From positions 186,001 through 250,000 of the forward strand of contig LATX02000218.1 of NCBI GenBank assembly GCA_001466705.2: a stretch of 64,000 nt of DNA. The letters run 5' to 3'. This DNA comes from Moniliophthora roreri (taxonomy: Eukaryota > Basidiomycota > Agaricomycetes > Agaricales > Marasmiaceae). Below are positions 1-9,805 of the stretch, piece after piece; within the stretch, counting starts at the first letter, position 1; every line of letters starts with the position of its first letter. The notes under the pieces were generated by a model, which saw only the letters and a list, made by a program, of their open reading frames with translations, was not told the DNA's origin and made no database searches. Made by a program: the position numbers and the translations under genes.

Positions 1-3000
1 TTCGTGCACCTGTTCTTGTTCCGCCGTCGAATCTTCCAAGTCATCGTCCTCATCCTCACCCGACACCTCATCATCGACAGAATCATTTTCATCGACTTTC
101 GGCTCCAGAGTAAGAGCAGGAAGCGGTTCAATCATCGTACTTGTCCTCTTTTTGTCCTTCTCATACACGGCGGTGGCAGCGGGCGCTGATCGTGGGGTAC
201 GAGGGCGCGAAGGCTGAGACTGTTGCGGCGGTGTTCGATGCTGAATTTGAGACATGGAGAGTCGTTCTTGCGGTACGATGGGACTTCGTGATTGGGATGA
301 TGGAGGTGGCGGCGGTGTGAAGACTCTCTCCCTTAGTGATGGAGAAACCGTTTCTCGCGAGTCAGCATCCATCTTCGGTGATTGAGAGTGCAATGGCGGG
401 AGTGGTGGTGTGAACGTGCTTTCCATCGGTAACGAAGAGATTGTCTCTTGCGAGTCGTCCATCTTCGGCGATTGGGAGTGTAATGAAGGTGGCGATGGCG
501 TGAACGCATTTTCCCTCAGTGAAGGAGAAAGCACCTCTTGCGGGTCGGTGTCGGTCTTCGGTGATTGGGAGTGTAATGAAGGCGTCTTCCCCAGCGAAGG
601 AGAAAGCACCTCTCGCGAGTCAGTCTCCATCTTCGGTGTTTGAGTGTATGATGAGGGGGGCGGTGATGTGGACACGCTTTCCTTCGGTGATGAAGAAAGC
701 ATCTCCCGTGGGTCAGCGTCCATCCTTGGCGTTTGAGAGTACAATGAAGGAGGAGGGGGTGTAAACACGCTCTCCCTCAGTGATAGAGAAAGCACCTCTT
801 GCGAATCAGTGTCCACCTTTGGTGTTTGAGAATGCAATGAAGGGAGTGGTGGTGGTGTAAACACGCTTTCCCTCGGTAATGAAGAAAGCGTCTCATGCGA
901 TTCGGAGCTCGCCTTAGGAGATTGCGAGTACGATGAAGGTGGAGGAGTAAACACCCGTTCTCTGAGGAATGGAAGTGCAGGAGAATGGGTCTCTGCTGCT
1001 GATACTGGTGGTTGTGACGTCTCTTCAGTCCTTCGCCAAGAGCTCGGAGGCATTGCAGCAGCTAGGGCAGATATTGCAGCCGCAGATGCCGCGGACATGT
1101 TTAGGTTCAGCGAACGGTCTGATAATCCTGAAACGGAGTTTGAGCTTCCAAAGCTCTCGTCCGATTCGTCCACTTCGTTATGTGTTTGCAACGACGAGGC
1201 TGTGACGCCAGCCAATGCTGCTATCGCAGCGGCCCGCGAACCCGAGTTACTGCTGCTAAAGCTTTCATCCGGTTCATATGCCCACGCATCACTCGGCGAA
1301 ACACGTCTCTGCTCCTGCGAATTTCTATCGAATAGAGCCAAGATAGCGTAGGCGTGTACTTCTGACGGCGTCGGTGATGGAAGGGGTATGCCACTTTCAA
1401 GGTAATTAACCTCGGCGCTGTTAGGAATATGCGCGTTTGATTGGGTGAACTCATCGGCGACGGGTGCTTCGTCCTCTTCGCTGATGTCGGAGTAGACGTC
1501 ATAAAGAGAATGAAGGGTGTCGTTCTCTTGGTCGGTGATGAGATAGGCTAGACGAGCTGTTTCCTCCTCACGTTCTTCGTCCTCGACCAGATCGTCAAGT
1601 ACCGCACCCGGCTCTGCTTGAAGATCGAGATCGGTGGTGGCGACGCTATCGGCTCGTCCCCTGAATGAAGAGCAACCTTGAACTTCGTCGTCAACAAACT
1701 CGACTGCTTCTGGAGGCTGTTGAGGTTGGCTTTGGCGCTTTCCCGTGTAGACGACTGTATCTTGCGTATCCCAGAACGACGTGTGTCCTGAACCATTGGG
1801 CTCTGTCACATCCTCCACTTCTTCGTCATCATCTTCTTCCTCCTCTTCGTCCCCTTCCATTTCCTCGTCACCGTCGAAGCGATAGTCGTCGTCATCGTCA
1901 TCTTCAAACACTGACCGCGGCGTGTCCTCTTCTTCCCCGAAATCGTGCTCTGAAGGATCTGATAATTGCAACGACAAGGGTGAATGACGCGCCGAGTCAG
2001 GTCGTTTGAGAAAGTCGTAGCTGCCCTCAAATGATGGGGAGCCAGAACTAGGCCTCTTGAGTATCTCAAGGCTTCCAATGCTGTCACTCGACCCAATGTC
2101 AGATTCGCTGAAAATTGAATCCCTCTGAGCCTGCTTCTCCTTCTGCTTGTAGTAAATAGTCGGCGAGTCCAACGATTCGACGCTGACATTTCCATCATCG
2201 TTGGCGTCATCTTCCGGTTCGTAATCAACACCATAACCGGCCATCTGACCAACGGAGCCAGCATTGCCAGACCCTGCATGAGGTAGCGAGAACGATCCCG
2301 AGAAAGGCGAACGAGGCACATAAGGACCGACCGGTGAACGGTCACGAGGTGAGACTAAATTTGGTGACATCAAGCCATTTGGGTTCAGCCTCGATGACGG
2401 ACTGCCGAATGGCGAGGCGAGTAGGTCAAATGTGGTGCGTGGCGGACTGAGAGCTAGTGGCTCAGGTAAATTGCGCAATTGCGGACGTGTGCTATCGTAG
2501 AATCCTGAATCTCCCTCTTCTTCGTCTTCCTCTTTCGCGGTATCTGAGAAGGAGGTGTACGACGGTGGTATAGGAAACTGGGATAGACCCAGGGAGGACG
2601 ATAGTGCCGAAAGGGTAGAGAGATGAGATACGTGTGATAAGTGTGATAGTCGTTTAAGATCACGGGAAGAATCAGTATCGGGAAGTGTGAATAGGTGCGA
2701 AAGTTCGTTGTCGTCGTGAGGAAGTGGTGGTGGTTCAGGGGAAGAATGCGATTCTGTGAGTGAGATGTCGATTGGAGCGGGTCGAACGGTGGACATAGAC
2801 GTAGTCCCGGAAGCCGTGGATTTTCGGTTGAAATTCGGAATCTCTGATGTTGATGCCACTGGTTGCTGGTTGCTCTCTGCTTCCGCTTCCTCCTCTGACC
2901 CTTCCTCCTCGTCGTCGTTAGCGTCTCCAATAACATCCCGCAATGCCAACAAAAGACTCGTTCGACGTGGTGAGCGAGGTGGCGAACGAATTCTGCCAAA

Positions 3001-3072
3001 TGGTGACTGCCGGCCATTCTTTGGTTGTCCCAGTCCAACCTGCTGGCGGTCCTTGTCCTTAGTTACGCTCAT
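1..3072 (-). CDS. Large disordered Ser/Pro-rich acidic protein, 5' part only
   Basis: One reading frame is open without a stop from the ATG at 3072-3070 down to base 1, at least 1024 codons, so the gene runs off the left edge with no intron seen. The protein starts MSVTKDKDRQQ. It is low complexity almost throughout: Ser/Pro/Arg-rich segments with many SP and TP sites, an acidic run of about 30 Asp/Glu near residues 400-425, and a tandem repeat near residues 700-925 (own entry). I see no catalytic domain, membrane segment or signal peptide. The many SP/TP sites suggest a phosphorylated scaffold or regulatory protein, but that is inference. I do not recognise the family; a recognisable domain could lie beyond the window edge. 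Shorter antisense and off-frame ORFs here are shadows. Confidence 0.8.
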   Translation of the reverse strand, partial: MSVTKDKDRQQVGLGQPKNGRQSPFGRIRSPPRSPRRTSLLLALRDVIGDANDDEEEGSEEEAEAESNQQPVASTSEIPNFNRKSTASGTTSMSTVRPAPIDISLTESHSSPEPPPLPHDDNELSHLFTLPDTDSSRDLKRLSHLSHVSHLSTLSALSSSLGLSQFPIPPSYTSFSDTAKEEDEEEGDSGFYDSTRPQLRNLPEPLALSPPRTTFDLLASPFGSPSSRLNPNGLMSPNLVSPRDRSPVGPYVPRSPFSGSFSLPHAGSGNAGSVGQMAGYGVDYEPEDDANDDGNVSVESLDSPTIYYKQKEKQAQRDSIFSESDIGSSDSIGSLEILKRPSSGSPSFEGSYDFLKRPDSARHSPLSLQLSDPSEHDFGEEEDTPRSVFEDDDDDDYRFDGDEEMEGDEEEEEDDDEEVEDVTEPNGSGHTSFWDTQDTVVYTGKRQSQPQQPPEAVEFVDDEVQGCSSFRGRADSVATTDLDLQAEPGAVLDDLVEDEEREEETARLAYLITDQENDTLHSLYDVYSDISEEDEAPVADEFTQSNAHIPNSAEVNYLESGIPLPSPTPSEVHAYAILALFDRNSQEQRRVSPSDAWAYEPDESFSSSNSGSRAAAIAALAGVTASSLQTHNEVDESDESFGSSNSVSGLSDRSLNLNMSAASAAAISALAAAMPPSSWRRTEETSQPPVSAAETHSPALPFLRERVFTPPPSSYSQSPKASSESHETLSSLPRESVFTPPPLPSLHSQTPKVDTDSQEVLSLSLRESVFTPPPPSLYSQTPRMDADPREMLSSSPKESVSTSPPPSSYTQTPKMETDSREVLSPSLGKTPSLHSQSPKTDTDPQEVLSPSLRENAFTPSPPSLHSQSPKMDDSQETISSLPMESTFTPPLPPLHSQSPKMDADSRETVSPSLRERVFTPPPPPSSQSRSPIVPQERLSMSQIQHRTPPQQSQPSRPRTPRSAPAATAVYEKDKKRTSTMIEPLPALTLEPKVDENDSVDDEVSGEDEDDDLEDSTAEQEQVHE
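299..972 (-). repeat. In-gene tandem repeat, about 31 codons per unit, 7-8 units
   Basis: Within the large minus-strand ORF a unit of about 90-96 bp recurs about eight times, one copy shortened. The encoded consensus is close to ESVFTPPPPS, a few residues, SQTPK, then a D/S/E stretch ending LS. Every length change keeps the frame, which supports real coding. Each unit carries a TPPPP core, a candidate SH3/WW or Pro-directed kinase target. The units differ at many synonymous and nonsynonymous sites, so the array is not a recent expansion. Confidence 0.75.
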
Positions 3073-3961
3073 TGTCGATGAATAGCTGTGTTCTTCTACA
3101 GCCTCGGAGACTTGCGCATGTGCTGGAGTCGTATGCAAGAAATTACACCTGTCGCCAAATATACATCGGCCTTTCAAATGGAATTCACAAGGCCTCGCTG
3201 TAAAAAGTTCCCTTTCAGTCATGAAATAGTCAAGGTTAAAGCAGAAACTTACTCTTTACCCGCCAGCTGGGATTAGTTCGAGCGCTATAAGAGGTACTAG
3301 GGAAGGCAGCAGTATCAACGTCCATTGACATGCTCGCAGTCCCTACGTATAGCTCATCGAAACTGCTGAAACTTGAAAGCAACTGTTCAACCGTAATTTT
3401 CAACTTGCCGGCGGCAATTCCACAAGGGGTTTTCTGTTCCCACGGTTCCTTCTCTACCAAGCGCGTCCTGCATCGGTTCATCGTCACGGGACAGCGTCGA
3501 GCGCAGCCTGCCAGTGTGTACAGGCAGACTGGAAGAAAGTGACACAAAGTATGTACGGAGGATATCAGTGAGTATGCACACTTCCCGCTTGATTCAAATC
3601 GCTAATCATGGTTTGGCAGGCGTCCTGTACTGTGATAGACTTCGTTCCGATACATAACAGGGGCGCAAACCACACGTAATGATTCTGAGTGACTATATTA
3701 TGTGCGGTGACAGGATATAAAAGGCTCGCAGTCATTGAGATGGCCAAGAATCTCCCTCCAGATTCTAGTTGCAGGCGTATACAGCAAGTTATCTTGGAAG
3801 TGGCCAATAACCATTGGTTCTATCAGTGATAACCTCTCAAATCCCATGGTACTTGCGGCTCCAGACTCGACGGGGAGTTGTGCGATAGCTATTCAACTTG
3901 AACCTTTGGTGTGTACTCTGCTCTTCCTAATGCTGCTGTAGCTAAATTAGTCATCGTAACG
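3073..3961. other. Intergenic: promoter side of the large gene; no supported gene
   Basis: This holds the upstream region of the minus-strand gene ending at 3072. Short ORFs occur on both strands (for example 3236-3547 minus), but none has a recognisable motif or convincing intron structure. A splice-like CTTCCAG followed by a TCTGCCTGTACAC segment near 3525-3540 (minus) faintly resembles the second exon of the HNxYTPS family and was not counted. Confidence 0.4.
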
Positions 3962-4567
3962 CCCCCTTCCAGTTGAAATCATCGAGCAGATTATCGATGC
4001 GTTGGCCCTTGGCATCTCTACGTCGCAGGACGTTCTCAATAAAACGCTCATGGCATGTTCTCTAAACGCTCGCGCGTTCGTCCCTAGATCAAGACACTAT
4101 CTATTTAACGACCTTCTCTTAACTCGTTCGGGAAAAGGGCTCCTTCAATCGACTGATCTCTGCAAGGGCCAGAATTCCACTATCCCGATGGCCGGATTTC
4201 GAAACCTCAAGCTGAACATGGCCGCCCGTCCAAAGGGTTCCACACAGCTTCTCGATCCTTCACCTAGAAATCTCACGACGTCATTGGCGAACGATATCTC
4301 TGGGAGATTAGAGATCCTCTACCTAGACTTTCCCAATGAACGTAATTGGTTCGATGCTGCCAGCTTTGCATGATCGGGGTGCTTCGCAAATGTAATGTAA
4401 AGGAGCTGATGGTCAAATCACGGTACCACGAACGTAAACCCCAAGCAGAAGTTCTAGCAGAAATCCTTCCATGCTCGAGTCACATTCGATCCATAGTACT
4501 CGATATTGCCTCACTCCCATACAACCCACAGTCGGTGATTCGATCGATTGTTCTTCATGAACTCTAA
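3962..4567 (+). pseudogene. F-box protein remnant, frameshifted
   Basis: The plus strand encodes LPVEIIEQIIDALA followed by LMACSLNARAFVPRSRHYLF, the usual start of basidiomycete F-box proteins: an F-box helix, then the ACSL..AFVPRSR..LF segment. Reading continues to a stop near 4373. It resumes in another frame as CNVKELMVKSRYHERKPQAE and HIRSIVLDIASLPYN, which look like the leucine-rich part of the same protein. No ATG precedes the F-box in frame. The gene is therefore truncated at both ends and carries at least one frameshift. F-box proteins recruit substrates to SCF ubiquitin ligases, but this copy should not be functional. Confidence 0.6.
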
Positions 4568-4604
4568 TTGGTTCGAGGAGTCTGTCCTCGTTATTCAAGG
4601 AGTG

Positions 4605-4889
4605 CAGGTTAACCGAAATCGTGCTGAATCCGTATGGCAATATCCCAGGAGAAGATTTCGAGGATTTCGGGCATTTGTTCGGGAACGCAGATTTAGAAGG
4701 TTCTGTAGGACATTGAGCCTCAAGGTGTGAAGGTGAGTTTGGTATTTTCATTATCGTATGGAATTCTCGAAACTGACAAACTATTTGCAGGAGGAAGAAA
4801 TCAAAGCATCATTAAAAAACGGTGTGCTTACGGTCACCTTCCCGAAGGCAGCAGCAGAAGTTGCACCGAAGAGGATAACGATCTCTTGA
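4605..4889 (+). pseudogene. Truncated copy of the small heat-shock protein gene
   Basis: The second half of the intact Hsp20 gene at 8513-9113 is repeated here. The last exon (4791-4889) has the same 99 nt length and still reads EEEIKASLKNGVLTVTFPKA up to ITIS and a stop. The preceding intron (4733-4790) has the same 58 nt length and a closely similar sequence. Upstream, exon 2 is badly decayed: a 4-base deletion just before the donor and loss of recognisable alpha-crystallin core sequence before about 4680. There is no exon 1, start codon or heat-shock element. It abuts the F-box remnant directly. I infer an old partial duplication. Confidence 0.75.
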
Positions 4890-5059
4890 TTGAACACATT
4901 TTCTCGGAACTGGCTCTTGGGACATTGTAGCATAGCGTGTATATCCGTAGTGAACATACATGGTCGGTCAACTAAAATAAATGTAAAGGCGAGATGTAAA
5001 AAGAGATTGAAAAACTTGTGAAAAAAAACTACGAAACAGGTACATTAGATAAAAGTCCT

Positions 5060-7280
5060 CTAATCCCTTTTAGATTTCTGAGACCGATGCTCCGACTGTA
5101 TATCGTCAGTCGCACCTCTCTTGGTAGTTCGAGCAGGCATCCCAAGAACCCTGAGCGGTTCACTCTTGATAATCTGAAGATTCTTCGAGTTGGGAACATC
5201 GCTGAGCTTCGACGGGTCCTCGGCGGCTTTACAGAAGCGCTCATAGATCCAACTACAGTCCTCGAGGCGTTCCTTGTTCTTGTCATACTTCCACACGGCC
5301 TGGCGAACAAGCTTTCTCTCCTGGTAATTCATTGCCGCGGCGAACTCATCATATGCCTCCCTGTCTTCTTTTGAAGGCGCTTTGATGTAACGCACAGCAA
5401 TAAGTTCCTCGAAATCAGTAACGAGATCCCGAAGACATTCGTTAGACACGCCTGCAAACTGCGTCATCCAAACTCCTGCGAGACGAGCCTTTTTATGCGA
5501 TCCACCAGATGTTTGGCCTTCATAAATTACCGCATAATCGTACATCGCTTTCAGATGTTCGATGGCCTCCTTGACCCCAACGGAATAGTGACCAACTCTC
5601 AGGACGATCCAGGAAAGGACATGGAAGAAACTTTCCAGGTCGTCGACATGGGTATGAAGACCACCATCTCTACCGAGAAGAAGGCGAGCAGACATGAATT
5701 GCCACGTCAGAAGACTATGAGCAGAGAGCCTGACACTTTCAGAAGGTTGTACTCACAGTTCGTTCAGACTGTCGAGGCGTTTCATTGTCCGTGACAGGCT
5801 TGCTAAAGTCCCAATCGATTAGGAATCCAGCTGTGCCGTCTTCGCTGATCAGTATATTGCCAACACTGATATCCCGGTGAAGGATCCTGGCTTTCCTGAA
5901 GGCTTCATCGTGCGCTATGGCATTGGTATAAAGACATCAATTAACAGTAAGAGTGAAGAGAAGGTAAAGCTCACCTTTGATAGCACATTTCATTGCATTA
6001 ACTACTTCCCAGATAGTCTCAAAACATTCCAGCCCCTTCCCAACTTCGCGAAAGACAATAAAGTAATGCCGGTAAGGGCGTCGATGTCCCTCGGTCCCGC
6101 CAGGAAAGCGATCCAGAGCAGCAGTCTTCTGCCATTTGCCACTCAAAGCATCGCCATGCGCAATAACATGGGCAATGTGCGCTACATGAGCCGCGTGAAG
6201 CTTCTCGTAGATGACCCCTTCCTTGTCGATCTTAGGCAGATCGATCCTCCAAGTATCCTTGAGATAGACTCTCTTGCCGTCAACGGTGACGACGTAGAAA
6301 CCTCGCGTACAGCGCCCAAACGGGACAGCAGTGATCACACCAGCGAGAACACCGCCGTAAAACACGACAGGCTTTTGAGTGGNAGTAGGTTCCATGTGAA
6401 GCACTGTACGAGCTGTGTCGACATGGGCTGCTTCATTGGCAGAAGGCATCGTCACTGACCCATCGTGACCCCTAGCTTCCGAAGAAGCATGGTTGAAGCG
6501 CCACAAAAAGTCGACCAAATGAGTCTCCTCTTCATACGCAAAGCTGCTGGTGACAACGGCGCCTTCTCTGTCGAAACGAAGCAATCTGGCATTTTTGCCA
6601 GTGACCTCGACGGCGAAGACATGTGTGCGAAATTGGGCAGCCATCATGGCACCAGCATATGTAGCCAACTGTGCACGAGTTTCACATGATTTCTGAGACG
6701 CATTCTCAAAGACACCGCGTTTATCACCGTCACGAAAACCAGACGACAATTCGCTGGATTTGAATTCGAAAAATGCTTCAATCTCCGGAAGGACGGTGAC
6801 ACGTGGGAGTGTGATGTCTTTGCGATAGAGACTGAGATCTGGTTTGATGAGATTTTCCTGCTGCGCCCACGCAACATTGTCGGGCTTGTTGGCGGTGATT
6901 GCAACATCAAGGTGGGGACTGAAAGTCTGTAAAGCGGTAGCCTGTAAAATATGAACTTTTAGCAATCTACAAAGAGCGTATGGTAAGAGACGCACTAGAT
7001 GTGTATACATCTTGTCTTCTTTAAATCTTTTCGTACCAAGACCAGGCACCTGGAACTTCTCCGATTCGAATGCAGGAAGAGCAGGTGTGCCAGCGACCTC
7101 CGGCAAATAATGATCGAGGAAAACCTTGGGAGAGATGGGGCCGAGCCACTTTCCACGAGTTTCGACCTCTACTTGGACGAGTCGTACGTCTCTAACCTCT
7201 GTAGTAGAGGAATGACCAGATCTGCCGGTATGGGGTTTCAGTGGAGAGCTAGTGGAGTTATTGGCAGTTTGCGAACTCAT
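5060..7280 (-). CDS. FunK1-type fungal protein kinase, possibly splice-damaged
   Basis: Three coding blocks match the fungal-specific FunK1 family. Exon 1 (7280-5975) gives the long N-terminal region with KPDLSLYR and EFKSSELSSGF. Intron 5974-5915 (60 nt) is canonical. Exon 2 (5914-5757) carries the catalytic loop HRDISVGNIL and FLIDWDFSK, the family's version of DFG. The last block (from about 5707) gives TWQFMSARLL, then DDLESFFHVL, and ends in a basic tail. The donor after SERT is good, but the frame-correct acceptor before TWQFMS reads CTG instead of AG. The only AG nearby (5716-5715) puts exon 3 out of frame. There is also an ambiguous base (n) at 6383. The catalytic motifs are intact. 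Either an unusual junction is used or this copy is losing function. Confidence 0.75.
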
Positions 7281-8316
7281 GGTGGAGGAATGAGTGAGGA
7301 TTCAACTCGGATGAAGAACTCATCTTGTTAAACGCGAGATTATATACTATAGCGTGGAGTTGTCCACGAACGGCCACGAACTTGGTGGGTGGTGGTAAAG
7401 GGAGAACAATGGAAAAGACGCTGGTGCGTGACCGTGGCCACGATCGACATGCCCTATTCGGCAAGTGAAGCTTACCGCATTGAGAGCCATCCATCAAACC
7501 GGCCATCATCAAGACCGTCCACGACCTCTACGGCCGAATTCCTCCAGAGAATAATGAGCCTCTAATATCCTGTGAATGCCACGGTCTGATCTGCAGCACT
7601 CGAAATACAGTCCCCATACACGATATCTCACTCAGAGAGGGCGGGAGTTACTCCCAGTACGGTTGCAAGTGTGATGCCTAGTCAATCTGTCTGTAACTGG
7701 ACTCCTCGGGACAGCAACACGTTCATGGAGACCAAAATGGCACATTCAATCAAGGTGATCCGCACCTTGTTTATGATTCAAAGTTCTTTGGACTGACATT
7801 GAAGCTCAGGAACGAGAAAGCCTTCGTGTGCGAAGACAGGCATACCTTTGTTACTTTTCAAATTCAACTTGTTCTCAAAACTATCAGTCGTCTATTGACT
7901 GACTCTGACACAATTTCAGAGCTCGTCAATCACCTTTGGTTCGTACACTGCTCTTGGTTTGCGACCGGAAGGATGGCGCAAATTACTTACCGATGGGTAG
8001 GTCCTCAGCATTTCTACGCCATAACACATTCTCAATCAATGTACAGGGCATGCTTGTCTCTCCGGCGGCTCATGGAACCTAAGTGTGTAGGGGAACGGTT
8101 ACTTCATGTCCATGATGGGTGTGCGAACAGAAGCAGCATCGGTTTAACGCAGGATGAGGCAAGGGCCAAGGTCGATGAACTGGAATGGATGTTATGAATA
8201 CAGAAATTAAGTTGATTCAGATAGTCATTTGCATTGAAAAATTGCTGGCTCACGATACCCAGAATGCACCCAGAATAGTCTGAGCTTCCGGTGGGTTTCG
8301 GGCGTCTCGGTCATCA
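7281..8316 (+). other. Uncertain: two open segments, one cysteine-rich
   Basis: This lies between the divergent FunK1 and Hsp20 promoters. On the plus strand 7484-7681 is open and reads LISCECHGLICSTRN then YSQYGCKCDA and a stop, a CxC...C...CxC pattern that looks protein-like but has no start codon in frame. Further on, 7799-8197 is a 132-codon ORF starting MKLRNEKAFVCEDRH. It contains a possible small intron (about 7996-8046) and resembles nothing I know. They may be exons of one unrecognised gene or decayed sequence. A TATATAA at about 7339-7345 (minus sense) would serve FunK1. Confidence 0.25.
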
Positions 8317-8334
8317 TTCGAGAATATTCGGGAA
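8317..8334 (+). promoter_or_regulatory. Heat-shock element, four perfect alternating units
   Basis: TTC at 8317, GAA at 8322, TTC at 8327 and GAA at 8332 are each separated by two bases, the ideal binding site for a heat-shock factor (HSF) trimer. It lies about 195 bp upstream of the Hsp20 start codon. A second half-match (GAA-TA-TTC, 8399-8406) lies nearer the TATA box. Confidence 0.85.
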
Positions 8335-8424
8335 ACGCCGCGCCTTTTCTCCGTCTCCCACCATCCTTCCACTGGCTGTACTTCCGAAGATGGCTCAAGA
8401 ATATTCTGGATTGCCGCTCTCAGG

Positions 8425-8430
8425 ATATAA
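8425..8430 (+). promoter_or_regulatory. TATA box of the Hsp20 gene
   Basis: ATATAA in the context GGATATAAG lies 83 bases upstream of the ATG and just downstream of the second heat-shock half-element, the usual spacing for a fungal heat-shock promoter. Confidence 0.6.
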
Positions 8431-8512
8431 GAACCTATGACAGGCCTGTCAGCTCGTCAGAAAAAAAATCGCAAACGCTCTACTAGCCTCCCTCAACCTC
8501 AAACTCACGCAA

Positions 8513-9113
8513 ATGTCTTCTATCTACTACTATGAACCCTTCTACAACTTTGACCGCTTCTTCGACGAGGTATTGTCTCGCACAGGAAGAGGAAATCAGA
8601 TGTCACCCTCTCCAGAAGCAGGCGAAGTTACTCAGAGGCAGACCTCTGGAAGCGCACTATCCCAGGCTCTCAAGCCAAGGTAGGTTTTGGAACGTTTATC
8701 TCCAGGTTTCACTCTGAGCTGACTCGATTCTCCTAGGATGGACTTGCATGAAAATGCCGAAAAGAACGTCGTAACTGCCACTTTCGAGCTTCCTGGGCTC
8801 AAGAAAGAGGACGTCCAGATTGACGTGCAAGATGGTCGCTTGACTATTGCTGGAGAGACGAAAATCTCGGGAGAGCACGAGAAAGATGGTTATGCTGTCC
8901 GTGAACGCAGATATGGGAAGTTCTCTAGGACATTGAGACTCCCTCAAGGTGTGAAGGTGAGTTTGCTATTTTCATTGTCGTATGGAACTCTCGAAACTGA
9001 CAGACTGTCTGCAGGAAGAAGAAATCAAAGCATCACTGGAGAACGGTGTGCTTACTGTCACTTTCCCGAAGGCTGCAGCAGAAGTTGCACCGAAGAGGAT
9101 CACCATTTCTTGA
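8513..9113 (+). CDS. Small heat-shock protein, Hsp20/alpha-crystallin family
   Basis: ATP-independent holdase chaperone of the cytosol. Exons are 8513-8679, 8737-8956 and 9015-9113, with introns of 57 and 58 nt, all canonical and phase-consistent, giving 161 residues. The N-terminus has the FYNFDRFFDEVLSR motif of fungal Hsp20. The alpha-crystallin domain follows (about residues 57-150): TATFELPGLKKEDVQIDV, then ERRYGKFSRTLRLPQGV, and the signature NGVLTVTFPK. The protein ends in an I-x-I motif (ITIS), which docks neighbouring subunits. Regulation is clear from the perfect heat-shock element and TATA box upstream. A decayed copy of its 3' half lies at 4605-4889. Confidence 0.93.
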
Positions 9114-9805
9114 GCGCCAACAGCGTGTCGTTACCAAGTCGTTACTAGGAATTTTGAAAAATTGTAGCATAGATTGTACTTTATTATTGCAAATTAACGA
9201 ACGTTTAGTACCACATTTATGGCTGTGATACTTTTATTGAGTTCATGCCATCGTCGCCAACAGGGTGTGATGTGTATGCAACCTGCAACTAGTTTCAACT
9301 TTCTATCCTTCGAGCACCTTACTGTGATACTAAATTTTTCATCCGGTTTCTTCCAACCCTGAGCCACCGTATCCCAAATCGACAAATGGTATCAAGACAG
9401 CAAGATGTTCACACTCTTCATTTCACCCGGTGCCACCTCGACCTGATTAAATCCTTTCATAATGGAAGGTGGCTCGCCAGAAGACTCGAGTAGAGCTGAT
9501 CAATAGACCGTTCGCCGGCGTTGCGAACGTTGAACGTGACATCAGAGAGTGGTCGATGAAGCCTGTATATTCTTCGTGAGTTTCTTTTACAGTGTACATC
9601 AGAATGCAGTTGAAGAACCCACACTGATAGGAGTTGGCCGCGCCCTGATCCTAAGCTTCTTCCATATCCAAGTCGTTCCCACCTAGCATGAACTACTGCG
9701 GCACTTCAATGGTACAGTAGATGGATGACGACGATGTATATTTTATGTCTACACCCAGAAACGTAGATATAATTACAAGTAGGAGACTACATGTTGGTAT
9801 ATGTA
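9114..9805. other. Intergenic between convergent genes; nothing recognised
   Basis: This is the 3' flank of the Hsp20 gene and of the minus-strand F-box gene. ORFs are short and on neither strand resemble a gene. Confidence 0.5.

Noticed and set aside
1806..3038. Minus-strand ORFs of 179 and 194 codons
   Set aside because: They are off-frame shadows of the large minus-strand ORF that stays open from 3072 to 1.
3236..3581. Two overlapping minus-strand ORFs of 103 and 64 codons
   Set aside because: No motif and conflicting frames; only a faint resemblance to the YTPS exon junction.
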